Below, piece by piece: positions 48,694 through 57,252 of a DNA stretch of 64,000 bases; position 1 is the stretch's first letter, and every line of letters starts with the position of its first letter. Made by a program: the position numbers and the translations under genes. The notes beneath the pieces are model-generated. The model worked only from the letters and a program-made list of their open reading frames with translations. It searched no databases and had not been told where the DNA came from. This DNA comes from DASUNQ01 sp044866775 (GTDB lineage: Bacteria; Acidobacteriota; Thermoanaerobaculia; Multivoradales; UBA5704), in assembly GCA_044866775.1 (NCBI GenBank), contig JBIOUG010000020.1, positions 1-64,000 of the forward strand. The letters run 5' to 3'.

Positions 48694-50676
48694 TCACCCC
48701 CGCCAGTCCAGGATCTTGTCCACCGTCTGCCGCGACACCGCGTGATAGCCGGGCCGCGCCTGCTCGTAGATGCGCAGCGCGCGCTCCATGCCCGCCGGCG
48801 TCTTGGCCAGCGCTTCGTACAGGGGCCGCAGGAACTTGCGGCGGCCGATGCTCGTCAGGAACCGCTCGAGCGCCGGGTAGGCCGGCGCGTAGTCGCTCTC
48901 GATCGCCTCGAGCAGCCAGGCCTGGAGGATCTCGGCGTTGCCGCTCGTGGAGAAGTGGAACGTGGCTTCGAGATCGGCCATCTTCTCGGGAGCCAGCGGC
49001 GAGGCGAGCGAGTGCAGGAAGTGCAGCCACTCGTGGGTCGACCAGCCGGTCGTGGCGAGCTGGGCGGCGGGGGTCCCCGCCATGAAGGCGTGGGCCTGCG
49101 CCTCGACGCGCGCGAAGGCCTGCGAGCGCGGCTGCGGCACGCTCTCGGGCAGCCCCGGCTCGTAGATCCACCGCCGCACCTCCGCGCGCAGCTCCGGGCG
49201 CTTGGCCAGCAGCTCGCGCTCGAGGACGGCCAGGAAGCGCTCGGTGTCCATCGACTGGAAGGCGTAGCGATCGAAGTACGAGCGCAGGAACCTATCGAAC
49301 CGCTTCCGTCCCACGACCTCCTCGATGCGCCGCAGCAGGAAGCCGCCCTTCTCGTAGGCGATCTCGGTCATGCCGTCGTCGGGGTCGCGGCCGGCAAGAT
49401 CGAGCTTCAACCGGGTGTCGGGGCTGGTCGGGCCGAGCTGGGCCAGGATGTCGGCCAGCTCGCTTCGCGACAGCAGCGCCTGCATCTCCTCGTACTCGCG
49501 GCCGTAGAGCGCCTCCATGATGCGGCGCTCGAAGTAGGTGGTGAACCCCTCGTTGAGCCAGAAGTCGTTCCAGGTGGCGTTGGTGACGAGGTTGCCCGAC
49601 CAGGAGTGGGCCAGCTCGTGCGCGACGAGGGCGACGAGCGAGCGGTCGCCGGCGAGGATCGTCGGCGTGGCGAAGGTCAGGCGCGGGTTCTCCATGCCGC
49701 CGAAGGGGAAGCTCGGCGGCAGCACCAACAGGTCGTAGCGCCCCCAGCGATAGGGACCGTAAAGGCGCTCGGCGGCGGCGATCATCTTCGGCGTGTCGGC
49801 CAGCTCCCAGGCCGCACGCTCGACGACCGCCGGCTCGGCGTAGACGCCGGCGCGCGGCCCGAGCGGCCGGAAGGCCAGGTCGCCGACCGCCAGCGCCAGG
49901 AGATACGAGGGGATCGCCTGCGGCATGCGGAAGCGGTAGACGCCGTCGGCGGCGCGCTCGCTCGGGTTCTCGGCGCTCATCACCGCCAGCAGGCCGGGCG
50001 GCACGCGCACCACCGCCTCGTAGGTCATGCGCACCGCCGGCGTGTCCTGGCACGGCACCCAGGTGCGCGCCAGGATCGCCTGCGACTGGGTGAAGAGGAA
50101 GGGGTGGTCGCCGGAGGTCTGGCGCGGCTCGAGCCACTGTACGGCGGCGGCGTCCGGGCTGGTGGCGTAGTCGACGTGGACGACGCGTGTGCCGGGCGCG
50201 ATGTCGACCACCAGCTCGCTTCCGAGGAACGGCACCGGCTCGCCGAGCGTGAAGCGCGCGACGGTGCCGGAGTCGAGGAAGACGCGGCGGATCTCGAGGT
50301 CGCGGGTGTCGAGGTGGAGCTGTGTGGCGCCCCTTGGGTTGCCGAGCCCGGTCATGGGCTCGGCTACCCGAGAGGTCGCCTGCCGGAGCAGGCGATCATC
50401 GGAGCCCGGGTTGCGCAGCCGCAGGCTGGCGCGGCCGGAAAGCTGCCGGCGGCCGAAGTCGACCGTGAGATCGAGCGCCAGGTGCTCGACCGCCACCTCG
50501 TCGGGACGGGCGAAGGAGTGGGGATCGCGCACCGGCGCGGCGGACGCCGGCGGCACCGGCGTCCCGGCGCGGGCGGTGCTCGGCGCCGGGCCGCCGCCGC
50601 CGGCGCAGGCGCAGAGAAAGCCCAGGGAGGTCAGGAGCAGCGACGCGAAGGTGGAAAGCTCGGGAAGACGGGCCAT
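48694..50676 (-). CDS. M1 family metallopeptidase (LTA4H-like), lipoprotein, with in-frame repeat insertion
   Basis: 660 residues. The signal peptide ends in a lipobox-like LCAC (Cys22/Cys24), so it is probably a lipoprotein. The gluzincin core has GGMENPRLTF and HELAHSW (His353, Glu354, His357), then NEGFTTYFE with the third ligand Glu376. A C-terminal helical domain follows. An aminopeptidase role is known for the family. Residues about 93-118 (RLLRQATSRVAEPMTGLG) interrupt the N-terminal beta domain where relatives run directly into LDTRDL. They are encoded by two hairpins at 50341-50395. The gene converges on the quinone oxidoreductase, 9 bp apart. Confidence 0.92.
   Translation of the reverse strand: MARLPELSTFASLLLTSLGFLCACAGGGGPAPSTARAGTPVPPASAAPVRDPHSFARPDEVAVEHLALDLTVDFGRRQLSGRASLRLRNPGSDDRLLRQATSRVAEPMTGLGNPRGATQLHLDTRDLEIRRVFLDSGTVARFTLGEPVPFLGSELVVDIAPGTRVVHVDYATSPDAAAVQWLEPRQTSGDHPFLFTQSQAILARTWVPCQDTPAVRMTYEAVVRVPPGLLAVMSAENPSERAADGVYRFRMPQAIPSYLLALAVGDLAFRPLGPRAGVYAEPAVVERAAWELADTPKMIAAAERLYGPYRWGRYDLLVLPPSFPFGGMENPRLTFATPTILAGDRSLVALVAHELAHSWSGNLVTNATWNDFWLNEGFTTYFERRIMEALYGREYEEMQALLSRSELADILAQLGPTSPDTRLKLDLAGRDPDDGMTEIAYEKGGFLLRRIEEVVGRKRFDRFLRSYFDRYAFQSMDTERFLAVLERELLAKRPELRAEVRRWIYEPGLPESVPQPRSQAFARVEAQAHAFMAGTPAAQLATTGWSTHEWLHFLHSLASPLAPEKMADLEATFHFSTSGNAEILQAWLLEAIESDYAPAYPALERFLTSIGRRKFLRPLYEALAKTPAGMERALRIYEQARPGYHAVSRQTVDKILDWRG
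50341..50395. repeat. Double hairpin inserted in frame in the M1 peptidase gene
   Basis: GCCGAGCCC and GGGCTCGGC (50341-50364) form a 9-bp stem with a 6-nt loop. TCGCCTGC and GCAGGCGA (50376-50395) form an 8-bp stem with a 4-nt loop. On the coding strand the element is preceded by CGGGCTCCGAT, the same core word that follows the palindromes in era (CGGGCTCCGAT) and tsaE (CGGGCTCCG). It coincides with the extra residues in the N-terminal domain. Confidence 0.6.
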
Positions 50677-50756
50677 CACAGGGAGCCTCCGTCGAAGACC
50701 GGGGGCCGGCCTGGGCCCGCGCGGCACAGTATACCGGCGGGCCCGCGAGGGCCGGG

Positions 50757-51722
50757 TCAGCAGGCGGCGAGCGCGCCGGCGGCGCGCGGGATGTCGAGGC
50801 CGTGCGCCGGCTGCCAGACGGCCGGGGTGACGGCGGGGGCGTTCTGGTCGAGCGCGGTGTTGAGGCGGTCGACGATCTCGTAGACCTCGCGGCGCCGGAG
50901 CTTGGCGCCCGGCCCCGCCGCCTCGACCCGGTCGAGGGTGGCGATGGCGAGCTCGGTCGGCAGCGCGTTGAACGCCACCACGCCGCGCTCGGCCCCCGCC
51001 GCCTGCAGCGCCAGCACGTACTCGGCCGCCGCCCGCAGGTCCTCGCGCGCCAGCGCCAGCGCCTCGCCCCGGTCGACCGCCGCCGGCAGGTAGCAGCGCC
51101 CCTCGACCAGGTCGTCGGCCGAGTCCTTGAGGATGTTGACGAGCTGCAGCCCCTCGCCGAAGAAGGGCGCCCGCTCGCGTAGCCGCGGCGCCACGCCGGC
51201 GAGCGCGGGGCGCTCGAGGAGGTGGAGCTCGGTCAGCAGCTCGCCGACGATCCCGGCCACGACGTAGCAGTAGCCGCGCAGGTCGGCGAGGTCGGCCAGC
51301 CGCAGCTCCCCCGCATCGTCGGTCCGCGCCACGTACCCGGCCATGCCGCGCATCGTCCGCCGCATGTGCCGGCGAATCAGCGCCACGGCGTCGGGCGCCA
51401 GGGCGAAGAAGGCCTCCAGAACGCCCGGCAGGTCCGCCAGCAGCTCGCGGTAGGCGATCCAGGCGCAGGGCACCTCGGCCGCCCAGGCGCGCGCCTGCGC
51501 CGCGGTCTCCTCCGGCGCCGGCCGGCCGAGCAGCTCGCCCAGCCGCTCGAGCGCCTCGATCCGCCGCGCCCGCGGCCACGCCGCCGCGTCCTCAAAGGTG
51601 TCGGCGACACGGAAGAGCAGGTAGGCGATCGTCACCTCGCGCCGCGTCGGCTCGGGCAGCCGCGGGATGCAGAGCGCGAACGTGCGGCTGGTCTTCAGCA
51701 GATGCGAATTGAGATCGACCAT
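50757..51722 (-). CDS. Squalene/phytoene synthase family protein
   Basis: A 321-residue head-to-head prenyl transferase. The two Asp-rich substrate motifs are DTFEDAA (residues about 61-67) and NILKDSADDLVEGRCYLP. YCYVVAGIVGELLTEL lies between them. The enzyme joins two FPP (squalene) or two GGPP (phytoene) molecules; sequence alone does not decide. Closeness to mevalonate genes and a prenyl synthase suggests the last step of a squalene/hopanoid or carotenoid route. It starts 20 bp after the IPK gene. Confidence 0.9.
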   Translation of the reverse strand: MVDLNSHLLKTSRTFALCIPRLPEPTRREVTIAYLLFRVADTFEDAAAWPRARRIEALERLGELLGRPAPEETAAQARAWAAEVPCAWIAYRELLADLPGVLEAFFALAPDAVALIRRHMRRTMRGMAGYVARTDDAGELRLADLADLRGYCYVVAGIVGELLTELHLLERPALAGVAPRLRERAPFFGEGLQLVNILKDSADDLVEGRCYLPAAVDRGEALALAREDLRAAAEYVLALQAAGAERGVVAFNALPTELAIATLDRVEAAGPGAKLRRREVYEIVDRLNTALDQNAPAVTPAVWQPAHGLDIPRAAGALAAC

Positions 51723-51741
51723 GCCCGCGTCAGCCCGAAGA

Positions 51742-52536
51742 TCAGCCTACCACCGTCCCCGGCACCGCCTCGCCCAGGAGCGCCCGCTCGAGCAGCCCCG
51801 GCACCGTCCCGTTGGTGAGGAGCGACGGGATCCCCCGCTGCGCCAGTGCCGCCGTCGTCGCGAGCCGCAGCCGCATACCGCCGGTGACGTCGGTGCCCAC
51901 CGGCTCCCACACCGCCGCGGCGGCCTCCTCCCACTTGGCGGGATCGACCACCGGAATCGTCCGGCCGGCGGCGTCGAGGAGCCCATCAGTCTCTCCCAGC
52001 CAGATGGCGCGGCGTACGGGATAGCCGGCCTCCGGCAACCGCGCGGCGAGGAACGCGAAGACCGCCTCGGTCGAGGCGATCGACCCCCCCCAGCACGTGT
52101 CCAGCACCGCGTCGCCGTAGACGACGGGCAGCAGGCTCGCCGCGATGGCGAGCGGTAGTCCCTCCGGCAACGGGCCCTCGAGGACCGCCGCGCAGGCCAC
52201 GAGAAAGCTTCCGGGTGGGAAGGAAAACGGCGCCAGCCCCGCGCCGGTGAGCGCGCCGCAGACGATCCGGTGCAGCTCCGCCGCCTCCACCCGCGTCGCC
52301 GCCACCCCCGCCAGCGCCTCCGGCGCCATCGGCCCCTCCCCCAGCCCCGCTCGCTTCGCCGCCACGTGCCCGAACGACCCGCTCCCATGCCCCACCAGCA
52401 ACCGCTCGTCCATCCGCGCCCGCGCCGCCGCGATCTCCCCCGCCAGCCGCCGGATCACCTCCCCCCGCGCCGTCCGCGGCCGGTCCTTCTCCGTAATAAG
52501 GCTCCCCCCGAGTTTCAGGAGGATGACATCGGCCAT
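51742..52536 (-). CDS. ipk: Isopentenyl phosphate kinase
   Basis: 264 residues of the amino-acid-kinase fold. LLKLGGSLIT binds the ATP phosphates; GHGSGSFGH contains the conserved His (His57) that marks isopentenyl phosphate kinases; YGDAVLD and LGETDGLLD follow, and TGGMRLRL is the late nucleotide-side motif. It phosphorylates isopentenyl phosphate to IPP, the last step of the archaeal-type mevalonate route. IPK is uncommon in bacteria. Position between mevalonate decarboxylase and a squalene/phytoene synthase supports the assignment. ATG at 52536. Confidence 0.88.
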   Translation of the reverse strand: MADVILLKLGGSLITEKDRPRTARGEVIRRLAGEIAAARARMDERLLVGHGSGSFGHVAAKRAGLGEGPMAPEALAGVAATRVEAAELHRIVCGALTGAGLAPFSFPPGSFLVACAAVLEGPLPEGLPLAIAASLLPVVYGDAVLDTCWGGSIASTEAVFAFLAARLPEAGYPVRRAIWLGETDGLLDAAGRTIPVVDPAKWEEAAAAVWEPVGTDVTGGMRLRLATTAALAQRGIPSLLTNGTVPGLLERALLGEAVPGTVVG

Positions 52537-52619
52537 GGTTTCTCCCCGCCCAGATCCTTCGCCGCGGTGCCTCCGGGGGGAGCGCACCCGGCGGGCGGCG
52601 GCGACCACTGAATTGCCTT

Positions 52620-53618
52620 TCAGAACAGGTGCTCGATCTCCCGCGTCGGCCCCGGGCCGACGCCGTCGCGGATCACGAAGCCCACCGCCGCCAGCTCCTC
52701 CAGCCGGTCCGCCACCTCGTCCTCCGACTCCGGCGGGCAGATCACGTGCACGTTCGCCCCCGCGTCGAGCGTCGCATACGCCTCTACCCCTTCCTGCCGC
52801 ATCTCCCGGATCAGCCGCAGCACGTCGATCGTCCCGGAGGACCAGTAGAAGATCGGCGGGTGCGACGACATCGCGATCAAGTGCAGATCGATCGCCTCTT
52901 CCTCGAGCGCCGGCCCCAGCGCCGCGAAGTCCCGCTCCGCGATCGCCCGCCGCGTCCTCTCGAGCCGTTCCGGCAGCAGCTCCAGCCGCCGCGTGTAATA
53001 AGGGCTCGTCGGCGCCCGCCGGTGCCCCTCGAGCGACGAGATCGTCTTGGGGCCGATCTCGACCACCGCGATCACGTCCCGCAGGTCCCAGTCCTCGGCC
53101 GCGGCGAGCGGGCCCGCCCACGGATCGTCCTCCGGTCCGCCGGCCGGCCACTCGACGTAGCCGCCGAAGACCGAGCGCGCCGCCGAGCCCGAGCCGCTCA
53201 TCCGCGCCAGCGCCGACAGCTCCTGCGGCGAGGCCATGCGGTCGAGCGCCGCGACGCAGGCCAGCGTCAGCGCCGCGAAGCCCGAGGCCGACGACGCGAG
53301 CCCGGCCGCGCTCGGGAACTCCGTCCGCGTGGCGATCCGGAAGGCGCCTTCCCATCCCGCCCACTCGCGGATCCGGTCGAGATGCGCCCGCACCTTGCCG
53401 GCGAAGTCGTGCGGCGGCACGCTGAAGCCGCCCCCCGCCTGCGCCAGCCACACCTCGTCGACCTCGCCGTCGAGCGGCTCGACGGTGCAGTTGCTGACGC
53501 AGCGCGAGAGCGTCATCGAGATCGAGGGGTTGCAGGGGATGACGCGCTCGAGGTCGCGGGCGCCCCAGTACTTGACGAAGGCGATGTTGGCGGGTGCTGA
53601 GATCGTGGCCTTGGGCAT
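52620..53618 (-). CDS. mvaD: Mevalonate phosphate/diphosphate decarboxylase family
   Basis: A 332-residue GHMP-fold decarboxylase. ANIAFVKYWGARD, CNPSISMTLS, PSAAGLASSASGFAAL, SGSGSAARSVFGGYVEW and TLDAGANVH (catalytic Asp) place it firmly in the family. Typical diphosphomevalonate decarboxylases have KYWGK; here the second Lys is Ala20. With an IPK gene next door and no phosphomevalonate kinase in the cluster, the substrate may be mevalonate 5-phosphate, yielding isopentenyl phosphate, as in Haloferax and Roseiflexus. That is inference. Its start shares one base with the mvk stop. Confidence 0.9.
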   Translation of the reverse strand: MPKATISAPANIAFVKYWGARDLERVIPCNPSISMTLSRCVSNCTVEPLDGEVDEVWLAQAGGGFSVPPHDFAGKVRAHLDRIREWAGWEGAFRIATRTEFPSAAGLASSASGFAALTLACVAALDRMASPQELSALARMSGSGSAARSVFGGYVEWPAGGPEDDPWAGPLAAAEDWDLRDVIAVVEIGPKTISSLEGHRRAPTSPYYTRRLELLPERLERTRRAIAERDFAALGPALEEEAIDLHLIAMSSHPPIFYWSSGTIDVLRLIREMRQEGVEAYATLDAGANVHVICPPESEDEVADRLEELAAVGFVIRDGVGPGPTREIEHLF

Positions 53619-54727
53619 CAGGCGGCCTCCCGTCGGAATCCGGACGCTCCGAGGGCGACCGGGTGCGGCGACAACGGACGCAGGAACGGCCAGCTCGCGA
53701 CCCGCGCCGGCTCGGCGTGGTAGACGAGGAGCGTGCCGGCGGCCGGCCCGCGGAGCGAGCCGGCGCCGGAGATCTTGGCCGCCCCGCCCTCGGCCTCCAC
53801 CCGCCGCACCAGCTCGCGCACCGCCGCCGGCACCACTCCCAGCGCCTCGAGCCCCGCCTCGGCCTCGCGCATCAGCTCGACCACCGCCGGCGGGTCCTCG
53901 CGCGCCCTCTCCAGCTCGACGCGGAAGGCGCGCGTCGCGGCCTCGATCCGCCCGAGCTCCCCCTCGACGCCGCGCGGGTCGGCGTGCCGGCGCTCGCGGA
54001 CCGCTGCAACGACCGCGCCCGTCGGCTCGGGCGGGGTGCCGGTGTCGTAGACGCGGAGGCCGCCGAGCAGCGGCGAGCGCGCCGCGACCGGCTCGCGCTC
54101 GAGGGCGTCGCCGGCGCCGCGCCGCGTCCAGAGGATGCCGCCCTGGAAGACCGTCGCGCCGTCCGCTCCGGAGGGCATGCCGTGCTGCCGGCGCTCGACC
54201 TCGAGCGCCAGGCGCAGCACGCGCTCCGGCTCGAGCGCCGCGCCGCGCCAGGCGAGGTAGCCCGCCACGACCGCCACGGCGGTCGCGGCCGAGCTGCCGA
54301 AGCCCGAGCCGATGGGCAGCTCGGAGCCAACAGCAAGAGCCAGGTGAGGAGGGGCGGTTTCTCCCAGGGCCTCGGCGGTCTCGCCGAGCGCCACCTTCAC
54401 CACGTGCGCCGGATCGTCGCCGCGCACGGCCTGGAAGGCAGCCGCCCCGGGTGCCGCCGCGTAGCGCTCCCATCGCCGCCGGGCGTCGCGGGCGTAGGCC
54501 ATGATCTCTTCCCAGGGGAGCTCCTCGGTGTGGCCGAGCTGGGTAAGGGCCAGGTGGACGCCGGCGCTGCGAGGCGGGGAGGTGAAGCGCGCGGTGAGCC
54601 GCCGATCGACGGCCGCCACCAACGCCGGCCGGCCGTAGACCACCGCGTGCTCGCCCATCAGGATGAGCTTGCCGGGGGCGGAGACGACGACCGGCAACGT
54701 GGCTTCCACCCGCTCGCTGTTCCCCAC
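53618..54727 (-). CDS. mvk: Mevalonate kinase
   Basis: A 369-residue GHMP kinase. VVVSAPGKLILMGEHAVVYG is the N-terminal motif 1, LPIGSGFGSSAAT the phosphate loop (motif 2), GMPSGADGATVFQGG a central motif, and AAKISGAGSLRGPAAGTL motif 3. MGEHAVVYGRPAL is characteristic of mevalonate rather than phosphomevalonate kinases. GTG 54727 is the longest start. A terminator-like hairpin just upstream (54761-54782) separates it from the HMG-CoA reductase gene, so it may begin a sub-operon mvk-mvaD-ipk-squalene/phytoene synthase. Confidence 0.92.
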   Translation of the reverse strand: MGNSERVEATLPVVVSAPGKLILMGEHAVVYGRPALVAAVDRRLTARFTSPPRSAGVHLALTQLGHTEELPWEEIMAYARDARRRWERYAAAPGAAAFQAVRGDDPAHVVKVALGETAEALGETAPPHLALAVGSELPIGSGFGSSAATAVAVVAGYLAWRGAALEPERVLRLALEVERRQHGMPSGADGATVFQGGILWTRRGAGDALEREPVAARSPLLGGLRVYDTGTPPEPTGAVVAAVRERRHADPRGVEGELGRIEAATRAFRVELERAREDPPAVVELMREAEAGLEALGVVPAAVRELVRRVEAEGGAAKISGAGSLRGPAAGTLLVYHAEPARVASWPFLRPLSPHPVALGASGFRREAA

Positions 54728-54760
54728 CTGGATTCTTCGTTCCAGCCGCGTTCCGAAAAC

Positions 54761-54782
54761 GCCCGGGACGGAGCCCGGGCGC
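54761..54782 (-). terminator. Intrinsic-terminator-like hairpin after the HMG-CoA reductase gene
   Basis: CGCCCGGG and CCCGGGCG form a perfect 8-bp stem with a 6-nt loop. On the minus strand the stem is followed by TTTTC. It lies 44 bp beyond the reductase stop codon and just upstream of mvk, so it may end or attenuate the upstream half of the isoprenoid cluster. The stem also contains the CGGGCTCCG word seen in the era, tsaE and M1 palindromes. Confidence 0.55.
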
Positions 54783-54826
54783 TAGGTGCCTTCATTCGTT
54801 CGCGATGCCGGCGGGAAATCCTGGCC

Positions 54827-56122
54827 CTACGTCGGCAGGAGCGGCATGTCCGTCGCGCCCGAACCCCGCCCCAACCGCTCGTGGGCGCGCGCCAGGTCTT
54901 GCGAGGTGAAGGCGGCCATGAGCGAGATCTCGCCCGCCAGCACCACCGCGCCCAGGATCTCGGCGAGACGCGTCACGGCGTCGCCCCGCCGCTGCGGGTC
55001 GGGGCTGACGCCGAGGATCGCCAGCGCCTCGCGCTGGGTGTCGAGGGCGGTGCCGCCGCCGATCGCCCCGAGCGGCACGTCGGGCAGGAAGACCGAGGCG
55101 AACACCCCCTCCGGCCCGCGCGGCTCGATGCAGGTGACGCCGAGCGACCCCTCGACGACGTGCGCCGGGTCCTGCCCGGTGGCGATGAAGAAGGCCGCGA
55201 GCACGTTGGCGAAGTGGGCGTTGTAGCCCATCGACCCCGCCGCCACCGACCCCAGCAGGTTCTTGCGGTACTGCGCCTCGACGAGCGCCCGGGCGTTGGT
55301 CTTGAGGCACCCGTGCAGCACGTCGCCGTCGAAGAGGATCTCGGCGTAGATGCGCTTGCCGCGCCCTTCCTGGAAGTTGATGCCGGCCGGCTTCTTGTCG
55401 ACGCAGTAGTTGCCCGACAGAGCGATGCACGGCACCCCGGTCTGCGGCTCGATCAGGTCCGAGACCATGCGGTCGCAGGCGATGGTCGCCATGTTCATGC
55501 CCATGGCGTCGCCGGCGTCGAAGCGGAAGCGCAGGAAGACGGTGGTGCCGAAGGCGAAGGGGCGGACGTCGAGGAGGCGCAGGTAGCGGCTGGTGCCCTC
55601 GGCGACGTGCCGCAGCTCGGCCTCGTGGTCGCGGATCCAGCGCACGAACCCCTGCGTCTGCACGATGCCCGAGGTGCGGAAGACCGGCGCCCGCGTCATC
55701 CCCACGTCCTCGACCCGCACCACCGCGCCGCCGGCCTCGCGGATCGCCGCGCAGCCGCGGTTGGTCGAGGCGACGAGCGCCGCCTCGGTCGTCGCGAGCG
55801 GCACGTAGACCTCGCCGTCCACCCGCTCGCCGCGCACCCGGAGCGGCCCCACCACGCCCATCGGCACCTGGGCGACGCCGATGAAGTTCTCGCAGTGGCG
55901 GTAGGAGGCGCGGGCGACGTCGAGCGAGTGGTGGCCGATGTTCTCGAGCGGCGCCTGCGTCACCTCGGCGAGCGCCTGGCGGCGGATCTCCGCCGCCTCG
56001 TCGGCCGCCAGGTCGCGCGGCAGCTCGTGGAAGCGGCGCTCGCCCGAGACGAGCGACCGGACCAGCTCCTCGCGCACGTGGCGGGAGGGTGGGGCGGGAT
56101 CGACGGGCTTGATCTGGCTCAT
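54827..56122 (-). CDS. hmgA: Hydroxymethylglutaryl-CoA reductase (class I type)
   Basis: 431 residues converting HMG-CoA to mevalonate. The catalytic set is visible: Glu in LATTEAALVAS, Lys in DKKPAGIN, Asp in DAGDAMGMNM and the C-terminal His in AHERLGRG. CENFIGVAQVPMGVVGPL and GTALDTQREAL are class I (eukaryote/archaea-like) landmarks. No membrane anchor is present. Start ATG 56122 (MSQIKP) is preferred over an upstream ATG at 56185. This is the committed step of the pathway; HMG-CoA synthase is not in this window. Confidence 0.95.
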   Translation of the reverse strand: MSQIKPVDPAPPSRHVREELVRSLVSGERRFHELPRDLAADEAAEIRRQALAEVTQAPLENIGHHSLDVARASYRHCENFIGVAQVPMGVVGPLRVRGERVDGEVYVPLATTEAALVASTNRGCAAIREAGGAVVRVEDVGMTRAPVFRTSGIVQTQGFVRWIRDHEAELRHVAEGTSRYLRLLDVRPFAFGTTVFLRFRFDAGDAMGMNMATIACDRMVSDLIEPQTGVPCIALSGNYCVDKKPAGINFQEGRGKRIYAEILFDGDVLHGCLKTNARALVEAQYRKNLLGSVAAGSMGYNAHFANVLAAFFIATGQDPAHVVEGSLGVTCIEPRGPEGVFASVFLPDVPLGAIGGGTALDTQREALAILGVSPDPQRRGDAVTRLAEILGAVVLAGEISLMAAFTSQDLARAHERLGRGSGATDMPLLPT

Positions 56123-56159
56123 GCTTACGCCCTTCCGTGCAGCGTTGTTGCTACTCCCA

Positions 56160-57239
56160 CTAGCCCCCGCCGCTTCGCGGCCCACCCTGACCGGCTCCGC
56201 CGGTCAGCGTTGCCTGCTTGAGCTCGGCGACGGTCCTCGCGCCGGCGCAGAACATCGCGATCTTCAGCTCCTGCACGATGCGCTCGGCCCGCGCGACCAC
56301 CCGCTCGGCCGACTCGCTGGCGGCCTCCAGGAACGGATAGGCCAAGCCGACCAAGTCGGCGCCCAGGGCGATCGCCTTGGCGGCGTCGACGCCGTTGCGG
56401 ATGCCGCCGCTGCCGATGACGGTCACGTCCGGCAGCTCGGCCAGCGCGCGGATCGACTCCGGCGTCGGGATCCCCCAGCCGGCGAAGACCTCCCCGAGCT
56501 CCGGGTCGCCGGCGCGCGCTCCCTCGATCCGCGCCCAGCTCGTGCCGCCGACGCCGGCGGTGTCGAAGATCCGGAACCCCTCGGCGTGCAGGGCCCCCGC
56601 CACCCGCCCCGACAGGCCGCTGCCGATCTCCTTCGCGATCGCCGGCACCGACAGCGCCCGCGCCACCGCGCCCAGCTTGCCGAGCAGCCCGCCGAAGTCG
56701 CGCTGCCCTTCGGGCTGGATGGCCTCCTGCAGCGGGTTGAGGTGGAAGGCCAGAGCGTCGGCCCCGATCATCGCCACCACCGCCTCGCACTCGGCAAGCC
56801 CCATCCCGTAGTTGAGCTGCACTGCGCCCAGGTTGGCGAGCAGCGGCACCGACGGGGCGGCGTCGCGGACGCGGAAGCTATCAGCTTTCGTCGCGTCCTC
56901 CAACGCCTTGCGCTGCGAGCCGACCCCGAGCGCCAGCCCCACCTGCTCGGCCCCGAGGGCGAGGTTGCGGTTGATGCGCGCCGCCGCCGCGGTGCCGCCG
57001 GTCATGCAGGAGACGAGGAGAGGCGCCGCCAGGCGCTTGCCCAGGAACTCGAAAGAGAGGTCGAGCGCGTCGAAGTCGATCTCCGGCAGCGCCTGGTGCT
57101 CGAGCCGGTAGTCGTCGAAGAAGCCGCCGCCCAACTGCATGCGGCGCTCGAGGGCGAGCTGGATGTGCTCGGCCTTGCGGTCGCGCTCGGGCGCCGCCGC
57201 GGGCCAGGGCGCGAAGCCGGCGGTGTGATCGCGGCTCAC
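56160..57239 (-). CDS. fni: Type 2 isopentenyl-diphosphate delta-isomerase
   Basis: A 359-residue FMN- and NADPH-dependent IDI-2 that interconverts IPP and DMAPP. Clear segments are RKAEHIQLAL, LLVSCMTGGT, HLNPLQEAIQPEGQRDF, KEIGSGLS, GVGGTSWARIEG and VIGSGGIRNGVD. IDI-2 goes with mevalonate-type pathways because they make only IPP. GTG start at 57239, 13 bp after the polyprenyl synthase gene. The C-terminal Gly-rich tail beyond LTGG looks non-conserved. Confidence 0.95.
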   Translation of the reverse strand: MSRDHTAGFAPWPAAAPERDRKAEHIQLALERRMQLGGGFFDDYRLEHQALPEIDFDALDLSFEFLGKRLAAPLLVSCMTGGTAAAARINRNLALGAEQVGLALGVGSQRKALEDATKADSFRVRDAAPSVPLLANLGAVQLNYGMGLAECEAVVAMIGADALAFHLNPLQEAIQPEGQRDFGGLLGKLGAVARALSVPAIAKEIGSGLSGRVAGALHAEGFRIFDTAGVGGTSWARIEGARAGDPELGEVFAGWGIPTPESIRALAELPDVTVIGSGGIRNGVDAAKAIALGADLVGLAYPFLEAASESAERVVARAERIVQELKIAMFCAGARTVAELKQATLTGGAGQGGPRSGGG

Positions 57240-57252
57240 CCGGCGGCCCTCC

